DNA of 64,000 nucleotides, taken from Mactra quadrangularis. Lineage: Eukaryota > Mollusca > Bivalvia > Venerida > Mactridae. The position numbers and the translations under genes are program-made. The stretch's first letter is position 1. The number at the start of each line of letters is the position of its first letter. Below, one piece after another: positions 27,301 to 37,345 of this stretch. Location of the stretch: NCBI GenBank assembly GCA_025267735.1, contig CM046307.1, forward strand, positions 53,563,395 through 53,627,394, read 5' to 3'. The notes under the pieces are model-generated. The model was not told the DNA's origin. It was given only the letters and a program-made list of their open reading frames with translations, and did not search any database.

Positions 27301-30300
27301 ACTGACACTAAAATATCATAAACGCTATGTTATGGACATAAATTTATAATAAACATGGTTTTGGAGGCTTTAGGAGGTCAGATGCTGAATTTTGTAAATG
27401 TGTTGCATTCATGATTTTTTTTCTTTTTATCACAAACCATACTTCAATATATTAAAGAAAGTTATTCAGCACAACTTATCATCAAAATTCAAGAACAGTA
27501 GTAAATTTCTTTTGTCGCCAAAATTTTGGTGGGTACTGAATATTATAGCAAGTTATACATGGCAATTTAGAATATGTTCAAACTAAAATGCATATTTAAT
27601 ACATACCATCGTCCTGTGTATCGTCTGTATCCCATGGCTTCAGTTGAAACTTCTTATGTTTCTCAGCTTTCCTGTTAGATAGAAAAGTTATATTAGGTAC
27701 ATGTTGTTGTTTAATACGAGGTAAAAAGTCATCAACACTTGTTGCTTGTCGCTGTTTTAAGTATGGTCCTAAACGATCAAATGTTGACTTTTCCCTGGCA
27801 ACAGTAAGAGGCAGGACAGTTGTTGACTGTCGTATTAAAGATTTGTCCCTTAAATATTCATCACGTGGGTTTAGTTTGTTCTTTACTACCTGCGGCAAGA
27901 AGAATTTTGGTGATTTTGAAATATTTAACACTTTTGGTTTTGGTAATCGGTGTTTACGGCTACTCATCGTTGTCAAAAAATCCTTTGAACTATTCTATCA
28001 CGTGACATATAAAAATCCATTTCTGTTAAGTTAAAGAAGTAACAATCTTCGAACGATTACAACTTAACTCCATTTTGTAATGTTTTTATAGTTCGTTTGT
28101 TCCCACTTTTGCCTGTTCACTACAGTATCCCAATTAAAAATATGTCAGAACGAATGCTTCACTTAAACATGGCGCACCGAACGATAAAAACTCTTTTTTT
28201 AAATGTTCCTACAATCATTTATAATTTAACTCCGGTATATTTGTAATTAATAATAATAATAAATTCATCGAGATTTTTTGTTTATTGTGTTCACTATATT
28301 CAGTTAATCTATCATTGATTTCGTTGTACATGCACGAAAATAATCCGTATTAATCCGCCTTTGATTGTTAAAATATGAACATAACCTTTGAACAAATCTA
28401 CAGGAAATTTGGCACTTTTAATTAATAGCATGATTTTAAATAGAGCAGATAAGAAATGGTGCATTGATTATTTCAAATTTCAAAGCAAGATATAGGGTCT
28501 CCTTGCAACTCATTAATACAGACTTTGGCATTGATCCGAAGAAAACATAAGTAACGACTAAAATATAAGCCAAACGTTGTGAGACATTATTCTATGTTAG
28601 TAGCATACAATCTTCTTTAATTATTTGAAGGTCAATTAAGGTTATGTGACCTTACCCCCTTTTTTGGACACTTTCCACATGCAAGCAACGTATCATTGAA
28701 ATTAGGGCTGCAACGATTCTCTTGATTGTCGATTCGATGCGATTCGATTTTTTTTCTTTCTTTCGATTCGATTTTTTCTTTCTTTTGGTTCATTTAATTG
28801 TACATGAATAGTTTATTCAAAATGTGCTGTAATGAGTTCATTTGAGCTTAAAACTAACTTATATTGATAAAATAACATTGTTGATTAAAGAACAAGATCA
28901 ATAGAGAAAATGATTTATATCATACTAATTTGTTTTATCACTAGTTTATGATTGTACCTAAATGTCTTATATCCTTATGACTTTTGTAGACAAGTTTAAA
29001 GGCCGGCATCGAATCGAAAATCACGGATTGCGCCCTCGCAATCGATTTTCGATGTATCGAATCGAATCTTTGCAGCCCTAAATTTTAAAAGTGGAATGTA
29101 GCATTTAACATTGAATTCACTGTTCTAATTATACATTAGTCTTTATTCTACGTAAAAGCATATCAAGAGTTTATTCGTATGAAAGTTCTTATATCTTTAC
29201 GGTGTAGAACAAAATTCACACTGTAGTTAATTACATACCACTTCGACCAATACACACAAGTGAGTTATGTTCATGAGCCACACGAACTAAATTTAGGGCT
29301 GAACTTTATAGATTGAAATAATGTGGATAGATATTCTGAAAACAGTGATTCAGTACCAGAGGTGCGTTCAACTATGCGAGCGCTCGGTGCGACAACGAGC
29401 GCGCTCGTTCTGAACGCGGGTGCCCGCGCGAGTGCTCGCGAGCGCTTGCAATACAGCTCGAGAGGTGTTTCGCTTAGATATCAAATATGGCGGCTGGAAA
29501 TTTTTTAATTTTTATCTTAGAGAATTATCCCTGCAAAGTGGGACGCAAACGTGTGTGTTACTTTTCAGCATAACATATCCACGCAATGCATATAATATAA
29601 TTTATTTGGTACAGTAAATTGTATCATAATGATTCATATATAATAAAAATGTGAAAGATCTCATGTATCAGCAGAAATAATTGTCCCCCACCCGCTAGAT
29701 TCTATATTCAATAATGTGCTGTTTGACGCCATCTTGGATTTTACAGCGAGCGCATGCAGTTGTTCAATAGCCTAACAATACGCGAACCAGGCGCCCGCTT
29801 GAGCGCTCGCATTGTTGAACGCACCTCTGTATTATTAGAAGTGTATTGATTATATTTTTAAGTTGGGTCTACAGTTTCGACTGATAAGGCCGGGTTTTAC
29901 CGAATGGCTGAATATTATATAATTTAAAAAAATTCTGTGTATACCGTGTCACTTAGATAAAGTTAAATTAAAAAACATAAGTAAATAAGTCTTAAAGCGC
30001 ACAAAATGCCATGATAGTTCATCTTTTAAACAGTCCGTCACATTTTTCACGTTAAGAATAATCTGAATAAAACGTTGTATAATGTTAAAACTTGCATAGA
30101 TATGTTATTGTTAGATTTACACATATTAATCAAATTTGGTTTAGTTTTCATAAGAATTTGATAAGTGTACATAAATGGGGCACAGAAATTGCGCGCATCT
30201 TCGAATGGTATACAGTAAATGTTAAACGTACAAAAATAAATATTAACCAGTCTGAGAAACATGCAGACCAAACAAATCTTAAGTACATTTACTTTTATAT

Positions 30301-31349
30301 ATGAACTTAATGAGTAATTATCATTATAAATAATTTATTAAGTTACATCTCTTCGGCTAATACCCTAATCCAACAAAATCTTCATTACTTTTACTTAGTC
30401 CGGTTCTAAAATGTTTTTGAGTTAGTAGTTTTTATTAAAAAATATGTTTATGATAGTTGATCAGCCGATCTACTGACTGTCGTTAAAGGGATATACAGGC
30501 AAAAGTTCAACTTCATATTTCCTAATTTTTAATTATATTTTTATAACTGTGAATGCAACAGAAACACTGTTATATTACTTTGCAAAATATTTCTTTATTT
30601 TCTCGTAATATTTGGGGTGTTTCCTAACTAGACCCACGTGGGTCAGGTTAGCTAAAAGTAGATTAGTGTTAAAATATGCATTTACTGATGAGAAGATACT
30701 AGAGCTTGTTACTGTGCAATATTAGTACAATTCTTCTAAAAAGATATCATAACCGTCTAAGAATGTTAAAAAGACAAGAAGCGACCAATGAAAATGTTTA
30801 TTTTCAGCAAGTACGACATATAACAAATCTATAAATAGCTTGGTGATTCCCTCAGTATTCTACTTTCGTTTTCAACAATGTGTATGCCACATGCTTTAAT
30901 TCGTTCAGTTGAATGTTATAAGTGACAAATGTTTTTAGTAAGTGATTTCTTACGTTCTTAATACTGTTTTAAAGACTAAACTTGGTTCTATACTTTTTGC
31001 ACAGTCATTTGCCTGTATATCCCTTTAAAGATAATATCATTTAAACAGAACCGAAACGTAGAAGCAGCCGCGACCGAGTGGTTACGACGTTGTACATGTA
31101 ATCTTTTGATAGCCAACTTCGCGTTGGTTCAAATCCCATCCAAAACTTACCCCATTGTTTCAGTGAGCGAGACACTTGGTCCTACTAGCTAAGTAATGTA
31201 GGACCAGGAAACAACACAACACAATCGACACATTAATTACATGTACACTGAATATCTTACCTGCGAATTTTCACTTTTTTAAGATCAACAAAACTTTTAG
31301 ATTTTACAAGAATCCTTATAGGAAGCCGTCTATTCCTTGTTATATCCAT
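7869..31349 (-). CDS. Uncharacterised protein, 761 aa, seven coding exons (proximal first-exon form)
   Basis: I do not recognise the family. Exons in transcript order: 31261-31349 (ATG at 31349), 27607-27959, 21304-21351, 14413-15914, 9255-9359, 8635-8690, 7869-8001 (stop TGA). All have AG/GT borders and phases 2, 1, 1, 0, 0, 2 that match in turn; the sum is 762 codons. The first 150 residues are strongly basic (MDITRNRRLPIRILVKSKSF; RKHRLPKPKVLNISKSPKFF). The large exon (about residues 164-664) is rich in Ser, Asp, Asn and Pro, with a proline-lysine patch IPKPKPVP near 203 and an acidic patch KAEDEEDEG near 300. The last 50 residues (KKLKEAFSQFYKNRPKEIG) look helical and charged. There is no signal peptide or membrane segment, so an intracellular, largely disordered scaffold-like protein is inferred. 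The gene is convergent with PARS2. Exon structure is well supported; function is unknown. Confidence 0.8.
9950..10260 (+). repeat. 138-bp tandem duplication
   Basis: CATGATGAAAGAAACAGAAT followed by ATTTGTCAATTTT occurs at 9982 and 10120. Neighbouring phrases (CCTAGGCAAGT/CCCAGGCAAGT; TTAATTGAAAAAATGGTG and a degenerate third trace after 10196) keep the same order. Confidence 0.65.
10705..10790 (+). repeat. Short fragment of the 50.2-kb repeat family
   Basis: CACCATGCAAAAACACAATC followed by ATACAACGTTTTAATAATTT aligns with 50268-50315. It explains the minus-strand open frame at 10670-10927, which is therefore not called as a gene. Confidence 0.45.
14413..15914 (-). CDS. Large internal exon (500 codons) of the uncharacterised gene
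   Basis: The minus strand has an acceptor TTTTAG just before base 15914 and a donor GTAGGT starting at 14412. The 1502 bases are open throughout. It starts with two bases that complete a Gly/Ala codon begun in the previous exon and ends in phase 0. It supplies about two thirds of the protein. Composition is low-complexity hydrophilic, with SerPro-rich segments (SGSPGSPVPGKG) and repeated basic serine stretches (RASSAVSQRELRGG) that could be phosphorylation targets. The open frame runs on past the donor to 14380, but the donor is strong and the next exons continue the frame. Confidence 0.9.
16274..16605 (+). mobile_element. Tc1/mariner-type MITE, family A copy 2
   Basis: Ends are ACAGTACCCACTAAAAGTTT and AAACTTTTGGTGGGTACTGT next to TA. 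It is about 50 bases shorter than the others because of an internal deletion near 16370. Confidence 0.85.
18248..18444. mobile_element. 197-bp fold-back MITE
   Basis: AGCCCCTAAAGTGACA and TGTCACTTCAGGGGCT are near-perfect inverted ends. The centre is made of repeated TTCGTAAAAAACGAAATAAT and TTCGTTTAAACG units that are themselves palindromic. Confidence 0.75.
18692..18975 (+). mobile_element. tRNA-derived SINE, type 3, longer copy
   Basis: GACCAGTGGTCCAGTTGTAG and GTTCGAACCCTACCATGG make boxes A and B. The body keeps TTGAGCAAGAAATTTACCTG and AAATGGGTACCTGCGAGG, and ends near TCGGTGAACATGCGTAAGCA. Confidence 0.8.
19957..20200 (-). mobile_element. SINE type 2, reversed copy
   Basis: Complement of the type 2 body: CCTAGCTTTCCTGGACCTTT, CTTCTCCATATAC, then GTAAGGCTCGAACCAGCAAC as the decayed box B region. 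Confidence 0.75.
21304..21351 (-). CDS. 48-nt cassette microexon of the uncharacterised gene
   Basis: The minus strand reads polypyrimidine-poor GTATTTCAG, 48 open bases, then GTGAAG. Phase is 1 in and 1 out, exactly what is needed between the exons at 27607 and 14413, and 48 is a multiple of three, so inclusion or skipping keeps the frame. It adds IVGWTKRQNLLESKK. The longer reading frame that covers it has a different phase and is not the coding frame. Confidence 0.65.
21975..22398. mobile_element. Element with TATGGTGGCA ends and AACTAGTTA-rich interior
   Basis: TATGGTGGCATATTTCTGCC and GGCAGACGTATGCCACCATA are inverted termini. Inside, variants of AACTAGTTAACTAGATAATT and CTAGTTACGTAACTA recur many times in both orientations, so single-stranded DNA would fold extensively. 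Confidence 0.7.
22446..22622 (+). mobile_element. 178-bp MITE, family B copy 2
   Basis: Begins ACAGTACAACCTCTCTTTAA and ends GCAGAGGTTATACAGC. It shares GTTGCTCTGCAGAGGTTAA with copies 1 and 3. The 89-residue open frame at 22493 runs through it and is not a gene. Confidence 0.75.
22915..23217 (-). mobile_element. tRNA-derived SINE, type 1, reversed
   Basis: Reads as the complement of the copy at 453: tail GGGTTTAACGCCATTGCTAT first, then GAATCAGTGGTAGGAGGGAA, and at the right a degenerate tRNA-like head. Confidence 0.75.
23580..23760 (+). mobile_element. tRNA-derived SINE, type 5
   Basis: GCGACGTGGAAGAGTGTCCG and GGTCGAGGGTCGAATCCCAG form the tRNA-like head; the upstream part has CTTGTACTCCCTTGTATTCA and the downstream part CGGGTTACACCAAGACC. 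Confidence 0.55.
24009..24200 (+). mobile_element. Family C end joined to a CAACTCAACCC-repeat interior
   Basis: Its left end GTGTTCAATTACCCCGAACG and GTTCCGAAACGTTCCGTAAC is the family C terminus, but the interior is made of ACAACTCAACCC units on one side and GGTTGAGTTGT on the other. The right family C end is missing or reduced to CCGTAACCTG. Confidence 0.65.
24669..25053 (+). mobile_element. Tc1/mariner-type MITE, family A copy 3
   Basis: Ends are ACAGTATCCACCGAAAGTAT and AAACTTTTGGTGGGTACATG; the right terminus has lost the final CTGT. The interior matches copies 1 and 5. Confidence 0.8.
26955..27131 (+). mobile_element. 178-bp MITE, family B copy 3
   Basis: Begins ACAGCACACCCTCTCTTGAA and ends GCAGAGATTATATTGT. 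It shares GTTGCTCTGCAAAGGTTAAA with the other two copies. Confidence 0.7.
27162..27539 (-). mobile_element. Tc1/mariner-type MITE, family A copy 4, inverted
   Basis: Ends are ACAGTACCCACCAGAAGTTT and AAATTTTGGTGGGTACTGAA. The interior reads as the reverse complement of the other copies (GGAGGTCAGATGCTGAATTT), so this insertion is reversed. It sits 67 bases from the exon ending at 27607 and 31 bases from a family B MITE. Confidence 0.85.
27607..27959 (-). CDS. Exon 2 of the uncharacterised gene, with a tandem acceptor
   Basis: Donor GTATGT starts at 27606. At the other end the minus strand reads GAGTAG, giving two acceptors three bases apart: the exon starts at 27959 (after TAG) or 27962 (after GAG). 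Either joins in frame to the AG left by both candidate first exons, giving one or two serines. An ATG at 27967-27965 in the same frame means this exon could also be a first exon of a short form; its context ACAACGATGA is acceptable. The encoded part is basic and contains DRLGPYLKQRQ and VDDFLPRIKQQ. Confidence 0.85.
28703..29080. mobile_element. hAT-like MITE with TAGGGCTGCAACGATTC-type ends
   Basis: Left end TAGGGCTGCAACGATTC and right end GAATCTTTGCAGCCCTA are inverted. The sub-terminal parts are rich in GATTCGAT and its complement and can fold back. No clear target-site duplication is seen. Confidence 0.7.
29357..29829. mobile_element. GC-rich MITE with perfect 16-bp inverted ends
   Basis: CAGAGGTGCGTTCAAC and GTTGAACGCACCTCTG are perfect inverted termini. 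Inside each end lie GCGAGCGCTC-type palindromes, giving a local GC content far above the surroundings. Superfamily unknown. Confidence 0.7.
30483..31028. mobile_element. TTAA-flanked inverted-repeat element, 546 bp
   Basis: TTAAAGGGATATACAGGCAA and TTGCCTGTATATCCCTTTAA are perfect inverted ends beginning and ending with TTAA, which may be the target duplication of a piggyBac-like integration. The interior includes a palindrome CCCACGTGGG and no coding frame. Confidence 0.65.
31063..31215 (+). mobile_element. tRNA-derived SINE, type 4
   Basis: GCCGCGACCGAGTGGTTACG and GCGTTGGTTCAAATCCCATC are boxes A and B of a Leu/Ser-like tRNA with a long variable region. The body ends ATGTAGGACCAGG. No intact tRNA fold with CCA-ready ends is present. 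Confidence 0.6.
31261..31349 (-). CDS. Proximal candidate first exon of the uncharacterised gene
   Basis: ATG at 31349 is followed by 29 codons and the bases AG, then donor GTAAGA. The encoded MDITRNRRLPIRILVKSKSF is basic like the next exon. An upstream acceptor entering in the phase left by the 42.7-kb exon would meet a stop, so this exon is alternative to, not downstream of, that one. Confidence 0.65.
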
Positions 31350-32602
31350 TTTAAATGTCTGTGTTTATTTTTTATTTATATAAAAAATCACTCGAGATTA
31401 ACTTACGCCTGTCGTGAACTTTAATCCGGTTTGCTAGATTTGTTTAGTTGGTAAACGGATTAAAGCTGTCTAAACGTTCAGATTTATATACATAGTCATG
31501 AAGTTCATGATTGACCCCAATCTGAAAAGGTCACATTTATCATATAATAGTACCATCCATTATGAATATAGAAACCTCTACCTATAACTTTCACATTAAA
31601 ATACCATAAAACTATATTAGGTCCATTTCTATTCAATTCCAGTTTGAAATGCTGAAAATTCTATAATAATAAAACTAAAATGAAAAGAAAGTAGGTCTAT
31701 CTAAAGATTGGTCCTTCAAAAGAACTTAATATTATCTATAATATAGATGTATGTACACTACAGATATGAATTACTTCAAAATTGTCAATACAAAGAATTG
31801 TGGTTTATTTAGAATGAATATATTTTAAAAGACTTTTATCCTTAATTGTTGAAAACCTTAATTGTTGAAAACTATTAAAATATTTTTTTATAGCTTGTGT
31901 TTATGCAGCGAGTAAAACCAAATACAAAATAAAATGATGAATATTACTGATAAGGGGAAATGACAGAAAAGAAAAAAATGCGTATTAAATTTAAAAAAAT
32001 AGAATTGAAGCATTGATCGCGTTCAATCGTGACTTACGGTACGACATGGTACGCACTACGCTGTTGTATTTCATCATTAAGTTAACCGAATCTGTATTGG
32101 TAAATATAGTGGAGTTCAGAATGATATTATAAAGGAAAGTAGTAGCAGGTTACATACCGTCTATGTAACGCGTTTTCTGACCTTTAATACACAAGTTAAA
32201 ACTACTATATGAAGATATATTCATTAACAGTCAAATTTACAGCTTCAGCAATAATTGTTATCATCAATTGCATTCGGAGCGATATAACCTTTTTAAGTTG
32301 ATGCGCCGTTACACCCAAACAAATTAAATCTTTTACAGCTTCGAAGTTATTAAAATATAACATGTGTTAAGAGACACAATAAATAATTAAAACCATTCTG
32401 CTTTCTAAATTTAAGATTGACCAAGTGTTCATTTCATTAAAAAGTGGGGTGCTTTATAAGTTATTTTATATGACCTATGGAGTCAGATTACAATTCTTGA
32501 TTTATGATTGCATGTAGATACAAATGATTTATTTCATGCTTTTTTGTACGTATAATATCAAATGTTATTCAATGTTTTCATAATGATATAGAGGATATTA
32601 AT

Positions 32603-32675
32603 TTTGTTTATTTCGGTGTAAGATCGATTTTTATTTCACGAGTGAAATAAATAGATCTCACACCGAAATAAACAA
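32603..32675. repeat. Short near-perfect hairpin
   Basis: TTTATTTCGGTGTAAGATC and GATCTCACACCGAAATAAA are inverted around a centre TTTCACGAGTGAAA, giving arms of about 36 bases with almost no loop. Confidence 0.7.
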
Positions 32676-34092
32676 TATGTTTGTTTATTATATGCTTTAA
32701 AGTGGCTTTTTTCAAGTTGAAGTATGATATGTCATGAGAACGGTACCTCCAAATAGTTAAAAATAACAAACTTATTTTCATTGTTTCAAATCAGTGGAAT
32801 ATCGGTTTTTATTTCACCGATAAATTCCGGTATTCAACTGCATGGGAAGCATATGAGACAAAATATATTTTTGCAACAAAATTGGCATATCAAATCCAAA
32901 AAAATAAAGTATGTTTGAGAGTGACTTGGGATATGTTTTTGTTTGATTGAAGCATACTCTTAACAAACCATGTAGAAATGACCAATATTTCGACCTGTTT
33001 AGGGCAAAAAATATTATAATACCTGACCTTGGTTTCATCATTTCCTTCAAGTAACCAATTTTGATCATTCCATTCCATTTTTTCTGGCTAATGATGAGAC
33101 CTATTCACTTTATTTCTGTTGAAAAACTTTAATTAAGATACGTTTTAATGTTAGGTTTTAGTGTTTATTGTAATGCGATGACTGTTTCCCGTTGGACATG
33201 CGTGTACGCACAGAAGGGGTAGATACGGCATTTTACGAGTGTTATTTGTTTAACAGTAAAAATAAAAAGCGTCCGAATGGTTATCTCTGTAGTTGATTTC
33301 ATAAAATCGGTTTATCCCTTTAAATACACCACAACTCATAAGTGCTATCAGAACTGTGAAGAAAATAAAACGTTCCGACACGACTCGTTACACTACTGAA
33401 TATTACGTTACATCAGTGAACATTTTTGTTACAGGAAGGAGTAAATAACTGAAATGCCTTAATTTTTTTAATAAACAATGAACAATGAAAATGAACATGA
33501 TAAAGTAATGAAAGATTAACATTTAAAAAGTTGTCCAGTGAATGTTTTATACTTCAGAAAAAAGTTTTTCGAGTAAGGTCAAAGCTTAAAATACTTATTT
33601 GTTACATGAAAGAATAGTATCTGTTACAGTTAGGAAAGTTGAAAATAAAACTTAATATTGCAGAACGCAGTACTGTACTGTACTACCAATGTGTAGACAT
33701 AGAAGCATTTTAATATTTCCAACCAAGACAAGTCTAATATCTAAGATGAATATTTCGTCTTAAACTATTTTGATAGATAGTTTCGCCACTGAACAATATA
33801 TGGTGACCAACACCATAAACTAACACTCAATGATAACAAAAGGAAAATGGCTTACATTTTTCAGCCTTATTAAAACTAAAATGTTCAATATTTCTGAACT
33901 TTAATAATATTTTGTCTTTTACGTAGAGTCTAGATGCTAACCGACGCTCATGTTCAATTTTTATTTATAAGAAGAATAAATTCCCCATGAACTATCATCA
34001 AGCAGATACTTATTCTTTTTCTGGGAACTGTTTCAAGGCAGACTGGTGAAATGATATCACTCACATGCACATTTTGTCTTAAGAGTTTCTGT

Positions 34093-34301
34093 GCCAGACT
34101 CTACAAATAGACAAAAATCGGTTGGCATCTACACAATACAAATAGACAAAAATCGGTTGGCATCCAGACGCTACAAGTAGAAAAAATCGGTTGGCATATT
34201 CACGCAATAAATAGACAAAATCGGTTGGCTTCTAGACTCTACAAATAGACAAAAAACGGTTGTCTACTAGACTCTACTAATGGACAAAATGGGTCGTCAC
34301 T
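34093..34301 (+). repeat. Minisatellite, about six units of 36-38 bp
   Basis: Units of the form TCTACAAATAGACAAAAATC followed by GGTTGGCA recur with drift. A single inverted unit (GAGTCTAGATGCTAACCGAC) stands about 160 bases to the left at 33926-33945, so the whole could be one element with inverted ends. Confidence 0.75.
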
Positions 34302-35019
34302 AAGACTGTGCGCAAGGTATGTAAAAATATGTTTTCATTTGCAGTGCAGCTCGTTTTCGGTGGTAATTTAGCTCAAAAATTTCTTTCATTTTTTTGTAAA
34401 AATAGATCGCGATCCGACGATTTGAGAAGTGCTGAATATTCGTACTCGATTTTCTGGTCGGGATCACGAATATATGAGAACTCGGATACTCGCGACAGCC
34501 CTACTAAAAAAGTCTGATTCTTTTGATGGAAACTCTTTTACAGTTAAACAAATAATGCTCGAAATCTTTGCTAAATCTAAACTCAAATTTAATTTTCAAG
34601 ATGTATCAAGTTATAATAATGTAACAATGACATGACACATGGAAAATTTTATGATTTCATTTATCTATCAATTGAACTCGATTCATAACAGTCCAACCAC
34701 CTTAAAATACTGAATAAACCTAACATTGTCTGTTTTTAGTGCAGGGACGTATCTATCCGACACAATTTAGAGCAATTAGTACATATGTTTAGGTGGGGTT
34801 TTTGGATGGGTATGATTTGCCTGTAGTTACTGGCCTAATAGCTGGGCATAAAAAATATGTACTTTATGCATGCGAATTTTAATCATGCCAAGTTTTTATA
34901 CTTTACATATATGATAAATTGAAAACATGTTGCACTATACATGTGCAAAATTCTTAATTTCATGAAAGATTGGAGTTAAGTTTAAGTGCGGCTCCAGCTT
35001 TCACGAAACCATTTTGTAA

Positions 35020-35272
35020 TCGGGGCGGATCCAGAGAGGGGGGGGTCAAAACTTTCGAACCACAACCACGGTATATACTGTTTGCAGAATAACGCAACAT
35101 TTTGGATAACAAAAACTACATGATTATTTAATTTAGATCTATGTTAATTACAAATATTACTTCGTGCTACTTTAAACGGTTCACAGTTTAAATATACACT
35201 AATGGACAGGTATACATGTATTTTGGAAATTTCAGGGGGGTCCGACCCACTGATCCGACCCTCCGCCCATGT
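35020..35272. mobile_element. Possible MITE with GGGGCGGATC ends
   Basis: TCGGGGCGGATCCAGAG at the left and TGATCCGACCCTCCGCCCAT at the right are imperfectly inverted and contain G or C runs next to them. Ends are not exact. Confidence 0.4.
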
Positions 35273-35826
35273 CTATGCAGTCCAAACACAGTGTTACTTT
35301 TGTGTAAGTACATGTACTAAACAATCAAGATTTAATGGAAGTTGACGAAATCATTCTTAGTTATCTTAGCAAACTCGTGTTTTCTTCACTCACTCATTCA
35401 AATTTATCACAAATTTAAGCATATTTATGTATTTCCTATACCCATTACACATTTAGTTTAATCTAGGCTCGTGGTGAGTCCTTGTGCAAAATGGTCTCTC
35501 CGGAATTTCATTATCGAAATGCTGATCGTGAGAACATTTGGGGAAAAACATCTAAACATTTCGAAATAGGTCACGTTTTGAAAATTCGAGATGGCAGCAA
35601 AGATTGGCGCCAAAATTTCCTTTTTAAATGATAGATACTTTATTCATTTTCATTGCATTTACTATAATATAAGAACAAAAGTTTGATAAAATTTAAATGA
35701 AATATGTAATGACAGAATAAAGATGTATTCTGTTCTGTTTGGTTCTACATTGGCAGTTTTCTTCGATTAAGATGTCAGCTACCATAACCTTCCACAAGGC
35801 GTTACTGAACGTAAATGTAAAAACGT

Positions 35827-36215
35827 ACAGTACCCACCAAAAGTTTGGAGACAAACGAAAGTTATGAAAAAATCCAACTTTTGTTGTTGTTGTTTTTTTT
35901 TTGAGGGGGGACTGTTATTTTTGATACATTTAGTATGGTTGGTGTTAAAATGAAAGCACATTTCATGAATGCATCACAATTTATAGGTTCAGCATCTGAT
36001 ATCCCAAAGCCTCTAAAATCATAATCAATGTAATTATTCTCTAAAACATAATTTTAAGCTACTACTTTCGTCGCATCAACTGTATATAAATAGTATCATA
36101 ACAACAACAAATCAAGCAAATCCCAAAAGCATTTTAAAATAAACAGTCATCAAATTTTTAATAAAAGCTTTAGCCCTGATAAGTGGAAATGTCTACAAAC
36201 TTTTGGTGGGTACTG
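35827..36215 (+). mobile_element. Tc1/mariner-type MITE, family A copy 5
   Basis: Ends are ACAGTACCCACCAAAAGTTT and AAACTTTTGGTGGGTACTGT. It is close to the inferred consensus apart from a GT-rich/T-rich run near 35880. Confidence 0.85.
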
Positions 36216-37345
36216 TATATTAACGATTCAACTTTTAATTAATAAGACCAGTTTGTGCTACTAGTGAGTAAATATATATTTAACACTATGGTATTGTTCA
36301 CTAAATTTGCATATCTTAATAGGCTCTTTTGATGCCATCTAGTAATTTAAAAATTTCAATTTGGTGCGATCTTAGACTGATTTTTTATTTATCTGAATTG
36401 AACTTCTATTTTCTTCCAAATTGAATTCTGTATTGACAACGTATTAGCATCAAAATGAGAGCGTTAAGTCTTTTAAGTCAATTATAGTAAAATGGTACTT
36501 TTAAGAGTAATGATCATCAAACGTACTGTTTATTTTAGGTGATTAGTTTTCAATGATGTTGATGGCAGTTATATCATAATTACATCATTATTGTCACTAT
36601 TTAGGTCACTAATCTCTCTATTTAAGCAATCCAAAGGAATTTACATGAGTGCTATTCATCTATCGTATAAACACCTGATCTCGAACCTTTCATAAAAATG
36701 TCGTTTACTTTGCTACGTATTTGCGTATGACGTCATCAACTCGTGTGCACAAATGTTAAGTAAACAATCGACGCAACTACAACTGTCAAACGAGAATAAT
36801 GCGCAAGAAACAGGTAATTAGAATGAATAGTTTGTGATGGTCAATATTTTTCAGAAAATCCTTATTACCTTTTTCCGCTCTGTCAGTACAATCCATCAAA
36901 TATTGTTTAAAAGCATGTTATTGCAAAAGAAGCACATGGCAGGTAGCAATTCCTGTCTTCTGCTCATAAAGTCATGTGACAGCTAATTATAACCTCACAA
37001 ATAGCCAAATACGGAAGTGCGAACTCTTATGTCAGGAATACTTAGCATGAGCATTATACGTGTTTTTCAGTGTACATGTATATCAAAGAAACATGAGAAA
37101 TAAAATGTTATACTTAAATAAAGTAGTAAGCAATATCTATAATGTATTTCAATTCATGACAACTATTATCTCCATTACCTTAGCTAACATAAAGTGGTTC
37201 TAGACAACCCCAGGTGCAACTTAAATAACAGATATTTCACACCACACGTTGGTATGTTCAAACAAATAATTTATCACCATACACATGCACGTAGAGCAGA
37301 CGATCCGTCATTTAAAATGAAAAACTAATCATCGTGGCTATTTAT

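Larger units (their letters stand above)
21352..27606 (-). other. Intron of the uncharacterised gene, repeat-rich
   Basis: Contains the 21975 element, family B and A MITEs, SINEs type 1 and 5 and the CAACTCAACCC element. 25810-26115 is a GC-richer patch with repeated CCCGTACG and GTACGG motifs. 26290-26660 has two diverged copies of a phrase like CAAACTGGACATCAAAGTGC / CAAAGTGGATATCGAAGTAG about 260 bases apart. 21470-21720 is an unclassified GC-richer stretch. Confidence 0.5.

Noticed and set aside
34093..34301. CRISPR-like array of repeats
   Set aside because: Units are adjoining and drifting, with no unique equal-length spacers; it is a minisatellite in a eukaryotic genome.
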